Assembly (NCBI RefSeq): GCF_020382885.2
Contig: NC_058501.1
Coordinates: forward strand, 8,556,001 to 8,620,000
Source of the DNA: Scatophagus argus
Taxonomy: Eukaryota > Chordata > Actinopteri > Scatophagidae
DNA length: 64,000 nucleotides
Direction of reading: 5' to 3'
Of the stretch, positions 51,701 through 64,000 are shown piece by piece. The translations under genes were made by a program, and so were the position numbers. The notes under the pieces are model-generated. The model saw nothing but the letters and a program-made list of their open reading frames with translations, ran no database searches and was not told the DNA's origin. Each line of letters begins with the position of its first letter. The stretch's first letter is position 1.

Positions 51701-51860
51701 TATAGTTCAGTAGGCAGGATATGGCCACCTCCTTTGAGAAGCGAGCCAGATGGTTCTGGATTCCAGCAACAAAGAAGGATGTTGATCACCCACCATGAAG
51801 GTCCCTGATGGGTGGTCAGATGAATACATGTCATTCTGATGGGGTTCCTGGAAGAATAAT
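51700..51860 (+). repeat. Probable tRNA-headed SINE remnant
   Basis: TATAGTTCAGTAGGCAGGAT looks like a tRNA A-box region, and about 45 bases later TGGTTCTGGATTCCAG resembles a B box. The remainder (GATCACCCACCATGAAGG) is not assigned. Consistent with an old SINE. Confidence 0.4.
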
Positions 51861-54663
51861 TTGGTAAAATATATATATTTTGCTGAAAACTTCAAATTTG
51901 TTTTTTGTGGTCATGTGTATCTGTCTCTATGTGTTTGTTTAGGTGTGTGTGTGCATGTGTGAGTGTCTTAAGCTTAAAGTAACTATTTTAACAAATAAAG
52001 TTCCTCCATAATATTGAAATTGGACCACCACTGATCTCTCAATTTTCTCAGATACTGCACCACAAGCATCCTGTAGTGCAAACAACAATGGGAGGTGAAT
52101 GGCTTTGTACTTTTTGGACCATTCTGGTAATGCAGTTGACCATAGTCTTTAAGTGAGCAAATAACAAACTGGGCTCTTTCTATTTACCAACCTCCTGATG
52201 AGCTTACAGAGAGGGAGAGAACTAAAGAGAATAGCATTTCAGAAAGTCTCAGTAGTAACTGGTCAGGTTATGGTTTAGTTGCTTAAAATTTAAGTGGGTC
52301 TACAGTGACCATCTGCGTTGGCAGTTAGAATTGAACACATTCCTTGGCAAATGATGAAGAGATTGTTAAAGGAGTCATGTCATAATCTAAGGAGTTTTAT
52401 CTCACCCTTTATAGACACTTAGCACCTCATCAGGATTTTCCAGACAGGGTTGCTGTAAAATATGATGACTGGAGGCTTGCCAACCTGCAGCCACGGTGAG
52501 CATAACTGGCAGGTGCTGGTGTGTGTTTCCACTGGTGGCATTTCCTGGTACAGGCCACACCATACTGGCAACTGGCTGCATCTGTTTTGAGGCTTTATTC
52601 AGACAGAATCATGCATTGTGGTGATTAGCACAGGGTTCATAAACTTTGCCTAAAACAGCCTCTTGGCTTGAGAGCAACAACTCGTGAATGGATCGAATAA
52701 CAATACTGCTGACCAGTCATTTTGATGGCTGGGTTATGTGACTGGTTATCACAGGATCCCATCGACTTGTTTTTTTTTTTGTTTGTTTTATTTCTTTTTG
52801 GAAACCCCTAGAACCCAAACTCATAATGAATGGAGGACTGGCATTTTTGCGCCAATAACTGACTTGGTCTGAATGAGGCCCAAAAGCAGCTGAGCAGTCA
52901 AAACAAAGAGTGTCTGAAAAGTGGGTTCCTTTATGAGGCATTCAAATTTTGTGCCAGCCATGGCCTTGTTTGTCTTTGAAAGATATTTGAAGCTGGTCAG
53001 AAAACTCTGAGAAACAAAGACAATCAGTCCAGTTCTACAACTCTGTGCTTCACATATTTAGACCAACACCACATGTGAAGCACACAGTTGAATTAACGGC
53101 AGAGAGTTGGGTGAGAAATTCCTTTCTGACTTCATAAGCATTGAAGTCATTTTTCTTGAAATCTGCTCTCATTCAGTCAAATAAACTCACCAATTTACCT
53201 TCCGATGACTAATTGAAACGGTCTTGAGGGAACCTTTGTTTTTAAAGGAGGAAAAAATAAGACTTGATCCCTCTTCCATCTTACCAGCTTCATACTTCTC
53301 ATCCCTCCCCCATTCCTCATAAAAGTATACATGTGCCCGCAGTGTAACACCGTGTGTGCCTCCAACAGTCATTTATCATCATATACTTATTTTCAAAAAA
53401 GAACCATTTGTGTAATGAAAGCTTAGAGGAAAAAAAAAATGGAAAAATGAAGGAAAAAACTTTTAACCTGTAATAAAAAACAGACATGCCATGCAGAAGG
53501 CAAGGAGGTGACGTCTCATTTGCTGCCAGCACTCCCTAAGGTGGTGGTGGTGGGGTGGGGACAGGTCACATTATAAGGAATGAATTAAGGCTTGGAGGCA
53601 AAGACGGAGCTTTAGATGCTCTTCACGTTTATGAGGCTGAAAGCACTGTTGTTGGGTTAGCTCTTAATGGCTGAATGCTCTTGCGCAAAGGCATCACTAC
53701 GGACTGCCATGTTCCCAGAACTGAGGTACATTTTTCCGCTGTTAAGATGTCACAAAACAAATGTTCAGAATATATGCCCAGCTGAAGGCAGATGTCTTTG
53801 GAAGGGTTGGTGAACATCTGCAAAGAAATGATGTTTGTGCTGACATTATAGCAATGATTGACTGGTCGCTATAGCATTATAGCAATGATTGACATTGTTT
53901 GACAATTAATTTCAATTTTGTAGACTTGGACAAATAATTATTTTTTAATCCTTTTTTTCTATAAAAAGCTCATTATTTTACAATCTCTTTACAAGGACAA
54001 GCAAGTGACCACTATTAAAAATACATTCTTACACTTTCATATTATACGTTAAAAAAAACCAAATCACCAGCACTGAGATATCCTTTATTGTTTGTGCTTT
54101 GTTATTCAGTTTTTTTCTTTATTGACGTATATTCGAAAACTAAAAAACATTGGATAAACAAGTTAGGTTTACATCCATGTTAGTGACTTTTTGAGGTGCT
54201 TTGAGCTGCATGCTAACACTTGCATGGCACCCACAGGAAAGTGGTAACATGCTGATGGTACTGCAGGCAAGCATAATGTTTGCTACACCATCTTAGTTTA
54301 GCATGTTGTGACATCTGTTAATTAGCACTAAACAAAAAGTATAGCTGAGGTTGACAGGAATCTGGTTGTTGATGCTCTTCTTTGGAGTGACCTACGATAA
54401 GTTTTTTGTTGTACTTACCAGTTTGAACGTCAGTGCTCTGAATGTTATTCTGAAAGCTTTGAGCTTACCACAAAGTCCTCAGTCTGCTCTAGCCTCAATT
54501 CAAGGTTTAATTCTCAAAACATTATATAACCAGTTCATTTAGCCACTCTGTCCCGCTGTGAAGCTCAAAGTTTTCAAACATTTCGAGGTGAGCGAAACTC
54601 TTGTCAAAAAGCAGCAGAGCTGTGACAGTGAGAACAGGAAAAATTCTGCTCTTTTGCAAATGA

Positions 54664-54665
<2 letters not shown>
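51861..54665. other. Gene-free region, part 3
   Basis: No exon recognised. A 19-bp direct repeat CATTATAGCAATGATTGAC occurs at 53844-53862 and 53875-53893 (31-bp period). Confidence 0.5.

Positions 54666-54712
<47 letters not shown>
54666..54712. repeat. (GT)n microsatellite
   Basis: A pure GT run of about 46 bases, one of the longest in the window. Confidence 0.96.
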
Positions 54713-54714
<2 letters not shown>

Positions 54715-57700
54715 ATAACACAAATGCAGTGACACGGGTGCTGAAATGAAAAGCAAATCTTCTGTAATGCAGAAGAGCTGGTCACGCAGCCAGACATGAA
54801 AGTGACTGCTGAAGGATGCACCCTGAGCATTTAAGAATTTAGCATGTTAGCTGCTAAATGTTGGTGCAACATCGCAGGTGCGTTTGATTAGCATGTATCA
54901 AATGCTTAATGTTGTAAAGTACATTAGCTGAGACAAAATGACTTTGTTAAAGTAATGACACCAAACATTGTTTGTTACGTCCCTCCCTGCATGTCGCTAA
55001 TAGCCACACAAGATAGAGTGCATGGAAGAAGAAAAGCCAATGGTTCACTAAACTCAGCATTGCTTCTTAACCTGATGACCAAGAATGTCTGTTAGCCTGC
55101 TTAGAAATGTGTTTACGTTCACATCATCACCTTTGAGAAAATGAAGTCGAATGTAAAGGTGACATTGTCTGTTGCTAACATGATTCATCTATACAACAGA
55201 CATGCATTTCACTCTTATTAATGCTTGCATCTTGATGTAAAGTAGGCAAGAGAGGAAGGGCAGGTCATTCTTTTAAAAGTGACTTACACTTGTTTAGGTG
55301 AAGGTAAACAGATGTGCGTAAGTGTCTTTGTCATGCATGGGCTTTCAACTCAATTGCCTTGGATAATCCTGAACATGTGAGTGATGCAGTCTGAGCAGCA
55401 GCCACAAGGGATCATGGTCCTGTTTATGCAGGGACTCCCATGATAGACAATGACTACAATGTGGTTTAAAATGATTTGTGATTTGTCATTACTGGGATTT
55501 ACCTGGAAGGAGAGAATGTTTGAAAAACCTTGTTCAGTCAAATGTTAATCACATGCCAACAGGAACAACAAATGCCATTATTGTGAGATCTGATTGTGAC
55601 CTGTTAACATTCCCAGCTGGTAACTAAATAAAACTAATATAAAATATCTTGAGTAATTGCTTTAAAATATCCTCTTAAATCCACACTGTGCCCATTATTA
55701 TACAACAAAAACTTTGAAGTCATGAGTTCATGAACTACTAGGTGTCAAAGAGAAATACTGCTGTATTTCTCCTTTATCAGATCCAGCACATGTGCCAGCA
55801 GTCAAAAGCACTGTGATTTAACGTCCACTTAATAGTAATGGGTAGTACTTGATCAGTCACACTATTTATATTTAATAACCATTGTGAATTTACAGTTTTG
55901 CCAGTTCAGCCAACTGTTTTCTTACCTACCTCTGCAGAGGGCACTGACATACGAGTGTCCATGAGGGGGGGTAACGCTTAGTAGACTGTAAAACACACTC
56001 AATGTACACATCATAGTCATTGTGTAAGAATGTGCGACTTTACTTTACTTTACTGTAAGTAACCTGCTCTGTTTTTGTTTTGGTTTTAAATTTAGCTCCT
56101 CCGAGATCATCTCTGAATGATTCAGTGGTTCATGGAGTCCACCATAAAACGTCAGACTGTATGGTCGATAAAGGCACAGGCTTCACTTTGTTTACAATCC
56201 ATCCATAACTTTTAAACTTTCCTTGTTTAATTTCACGTTTCAAATTGCAGATTATAGTAACATTTTCTCCACTTACGACCACTTTGTGTGGACAGTCTAT
56301 CTCATTTCACCCCCCAATATTTTCTTCCTACTTTTCTTGACTTTTCCCTTCTCCTTTCTCCTCACCACAAGATTGGCTACTGCTGTCACAAAGGATAACC
56401 AGGGAGAGAGAAAGAGAAAGTTACAAGACAGAGGAGAGTGCTACTGTGAAACAGACTCTGGTCTGGTCATGGTTTCTTTCACGCAGCAGGTCCTGTATCG
56501 TTTCAGCAGCTGTCCCTAAAGGTTAAGTCTACAGTACAGCATGTGTGGTGGTGAAGTAAGCTGATCCCAGTGTAGCACTCAGCTTGGGTAGCAATTTAGT
56601 TTCAGTCATGTTCACAGTTATGGCAGTGCCAAGACACCAACATTGGCATCAGCTACAATACATATTTGTGTTTTTAGAAAAGGAGAGCCAAACACACCAT
56701 ATCAAGTCACTGATGTGTAGCAGACCTCATTAGGGAAAAACAATCAGAGATGACATCACTTCTTGGGCTTAGAAGTAGAATTTATGGTGAAGGTGTCTGT
56801 GGAAAGAAACAATGAAAAAAACATTGTTTAAACTCCTTTTGCACTGGATTATTTTCTCCTTTTTTAAACTCCATTACTCTGTGCCCTTGATGCAGTATCA
56901 TCATGAGGTAAAAACTATTACCATCTTGAGGTAGAAGCTGGAAGATACACTGTATATAATTATTATATCAAAGCTTATCATTCTGTTGTTGAAACCTCTG
57001 ACATCTGTGAGAGACTTGAGAACTGAGTAAACACAGATGATAACAATCAGCATCGATATGGATTCAGTTTGCGTCTAATGTGACATTTGATATCTCTGGA
57101 AGGGAGAGAGGCTGTATATGGCATCTTAAGACGTGTTTACTTTGAGATTTATAGAAGTGCATTAAGTGTCGGGTTGATTCATGAAACATTTATGATGTAT
57201 AGCAGTATAAAGTTTCAGCTGATATTTACTTTACTTTCTTTACTTTACTCATTAGAAGTATCATTTCTCTTACCAAACTATTAGTAGTTGTTTTCCCTCA
57301 ACACCTGCCATATGAACACATTATACTTTGTTATACTTGGATACCGGCCTTGAAAACAAAAAAAGTCCCTCAATTCCTGAAAAGGAAGGATTGTTAAAAG
57401 GCTGGATTTTAACAGGAAATGGCTCATTGTTTATATTTTAATAGTTTTCTTCAACAGGGGTGAAGAGATGGTTCATGGAATTCTAAATGCATATTTCAAA
57501 GCTGACAATACCATAGATAGCGTCTCAGGGAAGTAAAGCAGACAAATTAATGATTTGACTTCAAAGTTATATGACGCTCTGCTCTGTGACCACGTGGAAA
57601 ACATTACCTCAGTCTCTTAGTGTTTCACAACATTGCAAGCAGTAATATTTGTAGAAAAAAAAGACAAGGAACAAAGAGTGTATCAGGCTCACAACAAGCC

Positions 57701-60700
57701 CTCCAGGTGCTCACATATGGGACAAAGTTAAAAGTGGCTCCTGTTTCTGGGAGAGCTTTTGGGCTGATTGATGTGTTTCATGTATGAAATATCTTTGGTA
57801 AAGAGGACAAACAAAAATCATTAGCATGTTCCAGCTGTAATGTAGCATCACCTCAGTGTTACAGATTGGGGGAAAACAGGCTTTATATGCCTCACACCAG
57901 CTGATGCACACAAGTGCAATCAAGTTGACAGATAACAGGTGTGTCTTCCCTTGTCTCAAGAGTAAAGCTGGAGGCATAATACCTGATGAGTAAAAAAATA
58001 CTTAAAAAAAAAAAAAAAAAATTCACTCTTTCTTATTAATGTTCGGCATGCGTTATTTTGAAGAGTCTTTAATTTTATTCATTTCACTCTTAAACACCTT
58101 TTCAGTACCTGCTTGCAAGTGCACAGATTATTTCATTTGGATGTTTTTCATGTTGACTTCTTTCACTAGATGCTCTAGATGTTTTTTTTTTTTAATTAAA
58201 TTTATTAAAAATGGTCATCTGCTGTAACTGAAATTTTTTATTTGTTTGCTTGATCATTCGCTCAACTTGGATTTTCATATCCATGTTGTAAAGATCAAGA
58301 ACAAAGATGATTGTACATTTTGCCCAGTTTTTTTGGTGTTAATGTACAAAGGTAATTATGGAGTATGTTGGTTACATGTCTCATTTATATATATTATTAT
58401 GTCCCTAATTAAAAAGGGGAAATGCAAGTTCAGAAAAACTTTTATTGCCAGGCAGGTTCCACCTACGGGAAGGAATTTGTTTTGGCATCTGGTGCAGCAG
58501 ACATACACAAGAAACGAGAATAAAAAACTATAAAAAGAGAGAAATGCAAAAAGTCTGTATACATAGTATACATATACATACATCTGTATATACAACGGTG
58601 GAGGTAACCATTTGCAGATGGCCGTGCATTTTTATAAAGTGCAGAGTTATGAGAATTAGGAAATAAAATAAGATGTAGCTGTCATTTTAATGAGAGGAGA
58701 TGTTTTTGTACACGTGATTATTTTATGTGCTGTTCCAGCGTCTTTCAGGAGGTGCATACTTGCTAATTGTTGTCCTAATTGCATGTGTTTGCCTCTGTAG
58801 GTGTGCCCTATAAAAGGTCTGTTTGCCTTCTGCTCCGTAATGCCCTGATGAAACCACACAGCAGAAAGAGTTTTGGTAGCTTTTGGGTGTTCTTTACCTC
58901 CTCTGAAAACTTTTTCCTTAAACAAACCAGAAACCAGATGGGATTTTTCATCAGCAGTCTTTAAAGATGAAAACATGAAGAACTCTAATGACATATCAGC
59001 TTTCAATATTCATTGTCACCTTCGCTTATGCAAACTGTCCTGGACAATAGGCACTCAAAATTTATCAAGTCCACTTACTTCCATCCAAGCAACACACAGA
59101 TACCTTAAATCGTTACTTCAGCTGTCATATGCTAGCAGTTGAAGTGATCCAGAAGTTAGCCTTGCGTATGTGTGTGTGAGTGCTTAAGAATCAGTGATTC
59201 TTGGCATTTTTGCACATCTGCCAAACTGTCAATATAGCCATACTTTTCAGCTGTTTTTTTTTGCTTGTTTGTTTATTTGTTTTTTTTAAAAAAGCTAGAT
59301 TTGTAAAACCTAGCAGTTTATTTGTTTCTTTGCTGCCATCAACTCACATGGACACAATATTACCTTTCATATTTGATATAAGATAAATAAAGTAGGGGAC
59401 GAAAGCAAAGATAGCACACAAGCTTAGAGCAAGTGTGTGTGATGAGGGTGTTCTACATTTTCCAATCAAATTAACCTTTTTTTTTTTTTTTTGGGAAAGT
59501 GGTGGGCATATGTTTATCCACAGGTCAGATTTCAAGTTTTAATTCTGAAAGGAAGAGAGGAAGTGAAAAGGTTTCTTTTACACATGGATTTGTAAATGTG
59601 AGTGCTGATATTCACATCAGATTTCAAGTTACATAAAGCTCACAGGGTTCATCTGTATGATACAATGTGAAAAAGCCTAAAATGGAACAAATCATAATGT
59701 TAGCACCGAGCTGCTTTTTGGAAAGTAGGGTGAGACATGGTTTGTTTTCATTTGCACACTCTGAGGTATCGCAAGCACATAAACACATCTGACCTGAATC
59801 ACTCAATCTTTTTGACATGCTGATCTCTAAAAAGCACAGAGGCGCTCTGCTTTTCAGTCATTGTAAGCAATGTTATGATTCCCTGTCTTCATCTTCATCA
59901 GCCAGACAGAACCAAATGAAAAATTTAGCTTTGTCACACATTTTGAAAATGTCTTTTTGGCTCATTTTCAAATTGAAGTCGGCACCATTCTTTTGGCTTG
60001 CAACTTTCATTTCTTTGTATTGAACACTCACATCTTTGCTGTTGAAAAGCAGATAAATGCATTTTCTTTGCAATATATTAAAGGGTTAGGCATGTAGACA
60101 TTTTGAGCTTGTGAGTGAGCTTGGGTATTTCTGTATGCGTGTGTGTGCCGCGCCTCCAAATGGTGTGTCAAGCATGCATTGGCTGCTGCTATGAAGCACC
60201 TGGCATACCCTCACTGTCTCGCTAACAGGGCCTGACATGTCTGCTTCATGCAGGTCCAGAAGAGGAAAACACTTTAAGATGGATCTTAAATTATGATGAG
60301 TTGGCAGGTCATTACTTGTATGCCCATGGGAACCCTGCATCTGCCAGATGAGCTATGTGCAAGGGAGAGAACTTAAGCCTTTTGGTCACTTGCATTGCAG
60401 GACTATCAATTTTTAGAAGCATGCATTTATATTATAAGGACAAGATAGTTGCACAATGAGTGACACACATGCTGGGTCATTATATGACAGTGAGTTTTGA
60501 GTGAAAGGGACCAGTTTTTCAAAGTGGTGCTTGGGGAAAGTAGGGTGACATATTTGACATAATTTATGCATTCCTTTGGTAAAGCTACATTTTGGTGTGT
60601 TCCTGTCTCTGTGTGTTTGTGTGAGTGAAATATGTGTGCACATATATTCTTGCATTTTTTTCAATGATTTTGTGTGTGCCTGGGTGTGTGCGCATGTGTT

Positions 60701-63700
60701 TTGTACTCTCTAAGCCCCTGTCTTTGATGTGCCCTCCCCGAGTTGAAAGGGTAACATGAGAACTCAGGACCCACAATGCTGCTCTCACCTGTGTCCTTTG
60801 ATGAAAGGACAGAGGCTAAGTAGACCAAACCATGGATGTCTCTGTCATGAAACACACACACTTATGCATGCACACACACACACAGATAGTCTCTATGACC
60901 TTTTATTGTGGTGAGTGCCCAGCTCAAACAGTCCAGCTGCCTTTGTTGGCTGTTTCTCTGATGCGCTCCTGTTACGATGGTGGATGGATGGGTGTCATAC
61001 AGAGGTGAAGGCCATGCTCTCCTCTCTCCATCATTCAGCCCTCGCTGTAGGAGCTACTGAAAACTTTGGACAACAGTATTACTTCCAGACCACAACCCCT
61101 TCTCCATACATCATTGTACATTACTGCACTCTTCATTACATTATTATTTCATTATTACATCATTACATCCTGATGTCAGACATATTAGTCACAATTTTAC
61201 TGAGAAACAAAGATCTATATTGCATTTGTATGAAATCACTACAACTACTATTTCTACTACCAGGACATTCCTTCGTGATTTTACAGCTTGTTTGAGCATC
61301 AGCTCGTCAGCTGAGGAGTTTTTACAACTGAGACAAGCCTATAACCAAACAATCTGTCTTTTTTTTAACTCTGTCTTTTTTTTTTTGCACAACTGGACAA
61401 GATTGACACACTGTCATATGTAACTGCCTTGCCCACAGGAGGGAGCAAAAGGGCCATTTCTCATTGTCATCCCCTCTGCCCTCCCCCATTACTATTAGGT
61501 GTGCTGCGACTGTGTACACAGGTTTATCTATCCAGCTCTGCTAAGCATAAATTCATTATCTAAACCATTCTACACTTAATGTACTCCAATTTATCTCACT
61601 TACCTCGTGTTTGGAGCAAGCAGGGGTTAACAATAGCTGATGGTCCCATTTTTCTGTCTGCAGTCTGCAGGCACACATGGTTGGACAGAGTGATAAGTTG
61701 ACAGCAGGATGAGGAGATCCCCTGTGGACAGGTGAACCAGATACTGGCTCAGGTCAGTACAAGGTCAAAGCACAGAGCGAGAGAGGAGATGAGTGTGTTT
61801 GTGTGTGTGTGTGTGTAGAGGATAGTGCTTCAATGAGGTAACAACTCTTCTTCCCTCTGTTTAGCCAGGCAGAAGTAGCCCATTGTCAAACCAAAGAGAT
61901 GCTGAAAGGGTCCTGTCCTCTGGTCACTTCATCCATCCCTTCAGCTCTCCACCCCTCAGTGGGGTGACAATGACCTCTTTCTGAAACAGAATAGGTGCTG
62001 CACCTGTGCAGAGAGGAGGACCCGGTCAGGGTGTTTTGATTCACTTCTCCCCTTTTACCCTCATTATCAATGTCAGGTCTCAAATGTTAAGTCATGAATT
62101 GATCACAGACCTTCATATGTTGTGTCATTTGAAGCACTTATTCTTTTCATGTGATCTTTGGTCCCACGTTGAGTGCAAATACTCTGTTTGGTTATCAGGC
62201 AATGAAAAGACTCAGGTTTTAAGTAAAAGGTTAATAATCCTACTCAGAAAAATGAGTCATTCCAGCAGAATGGTAGTGACATACTAAATACAGTAATGTC
62301 TTTTTGACAATGGCAGGTTTGAGTGAGTAAAAGAGGAATACAACCTAAAATCTATTTAAAAACTCCTATAGGTGATGGTTTATATCCCTGAGGTGTTTTT
62401 ATATTGTTTTTGTAAAATAAAAATGCAATTACAAATGTCCTTTCATTGTTGTGGATTTAAGAAGTCCACTCATGCATTGATTCCACTCAGCATGAATAAA
62501 ACTAATGTGGGAAATGTGGGAAAGTACTGCACGGGTAAAGTGATTTCCTTTCCTGAAAAGACTTATTAATTATGAAATAACTCTTGCAATGGATTAAGAA
62601 ATGCTGATTGAACAGAATTTAATGCAAGGCAATAATTAGAATTTATATGGGGTGGAAAGATTAATACGTTCACAATGTCCACCCAGTATATTGATATAAA
62701 AATATGAATTCCTATGATACAGCAGGCAACCACGCGCTGCTGTACAAAGTAATCATTAGTTGTGATTATGACGGATTTGGTTCCCCCAATGCTGACTCCA
62801 TGGTGACGACTGATTTAAAGACTCTGGTGACTTGGCTTGACATAATTAAAATGCATATGATTTCAAAGTTGAGTGTCCCTTTAAGCATCCACAAAAATTT
62901 GAATGAAAACTAATGTAGCCATTTTGCAAAACCCACAGCTTTCTCTGTGAAATTACTGAGCAAATGTACATGGAATTTTCTTTTATGATTGGATCACATA
63001 ATTAATTTTCAGAGTAAGTGTGCAAGCATGTCACACCCATTTCAAACCCAATATCATATCGGCCATCATAGATTTTTCTTTAATGGTCTGTACGGACATA
63101 AGAGCAAGGACTGATTTACCATTTGCCATTTACTGTCAGAGAGGGGAACAAATTGCAAGTGTAGGTTGTAATGTCTGTTTGAGCCAAAGTCATAACAAAA
63201 GCATGCCTCCTTTAAGCAGTCCCTTTCCTTCTCATCCACATACTTTCTTTGTTTTTACTTATTTTCCCCAAGTCTCCCACCCATCCTACCACTGCACTTT
63301 ATATGCCAGTCCTAGTCAGTCTTCAGTGGCCCAGCTTAAACCAACAGAGCTCCAATGCCAGGATCACTTCTCTCACTGGGTGAGAGGGATCAGGCCTCCT
63401 TCTACCTTCAGGAACCTCTAGTCCCTTTCCCATGGCTGGACTGTACCACAGATAGGTGAAGGTGGGAGTGTCAGGGTGGACAGGCAGCATGACAAAGATG
63501 GATAGTGACACATATGTCATACTGTATTGTCTATGTAATTAGAATGAAAGTGGTGGCTGCCATTTATTGACACAACTGAGCCTGTGTGTGTTTGTGTGCA
63601 CAATTGTTCGCTCGGTGCTTCAAGAGGACAAGATGAACAATGCCTATGGCAACATTTCCTTCATAGCTGGCATTTCTGTCTCCTCTTCTCGGTAATGGTG

Positions 63701-64000
63701 AGCTATACATGCACTTTAATAGAGCAGGTCAACCTGCAACAACAGACTGAAGCTTAGTGGGATGGATCATATCGGACACATACATCAGCTTAAAAGGCTA
63801 ACAATGGTCAGGCAATGACCATAGTCCATAGTCTCTGTTTGATTTTTCCAAACTCTCTTCAGACATACCTGAAACAGATTGTATTTATTTATGTATAATA
63901 TATATAATACAATATGCAGATACGGCTATGAGTGCACTCACAAAAACCATGCTGTTCTGGTGCAAACTTGACACATGATAATATTAAGCAGCCCAGTTCT
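54713..64000. other. Gene-free region, part 4, to the window end
   Basis: About 9.3 kb with no exon, RNA gene or transposon I can support. Poly-A or poly-T runs occur near 58003, 58182 and 59479, a short GT run near 61798, and a CA run near 60875. Open frames (for example 60915-61295 and 63020-63421) show no domain or splice context. Distal regulatory DNA for a gene beyond the window is possible. Confidence 0.5.

Overview
The window is nuclear DNA from a ray-finned fish, most likely a percomorph teleost; I cannot name the species. The evidence is GT-AG spliced genes with small exons, abundant (GT)n and other microsatellites, tRNA-headed SINEs ending in (GGAT)n tails, L2/Rex-type LINE 3' ends and a hAT MITE. 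It contains no operons, CRISPR arrays or other prokaryotic features. I assembled the exons by hand from frame continuity, GT/AG borders and recognition of the protein families.

Layout. (1) 0.8-3.8 kb, minus strand: a ZG16-type secreted jacalin-fold lectin of 171 aa, with a non-coding first exon and a TATA box. (2) 3.8-22.4 kb: no gene recognised; SINEs, a hAT MITE, a LINE fossil and microsatellites. (3) 22.4-25.7 kb, plus strand: a compact NCOA7-family gene (TLDc domain) with two alternative starts. One start has a TATA promoter and encodes 278 aa. The other is an internal first exon behind an ISRE/IRF site, two CCAAT boxes and a consensus kappa-B site; it encodes a 227 or 241 aa protein resembling the interferon-inducible short NCOA7 of mammals. 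(4) 27.1-29.2 kb: a transposon graveyard, including two LINE 3' ends facing each other. (5) 29.7-31.9 kb, plus: hint3, 166 aa. (6) 33.6-34.6 kb, minus: an intronless 179-aa ABRA/STARS-like coding exon with a Costars domain, behind a spliced 5' UTR. (7) 35.3-43.6 kb, plus: trmt11, 13 coding exons, 464 aa. (8) 43.9-64 kb: about 20 kb without a recognisable exon.

Context. NCOA7-HINT3-TRMT11 matches the gene order on human 6q22. The extra gene is the ABRA-like one. In human 8q23, ABRA lies next to OXR1, the paralogue of NCOA7, so this fish block appears to keep an ABRA ohnologue beside NCOA7 that the human block lost. The genes do not form one pathway: they cover a secreted lectin, an oxidation-resistance/V-ATPase-linked TLDc protein with probable antiviral induction, a nucleotide hydrolase, an actin/Rho-SRF regulator and a tRNA methyltransferase.
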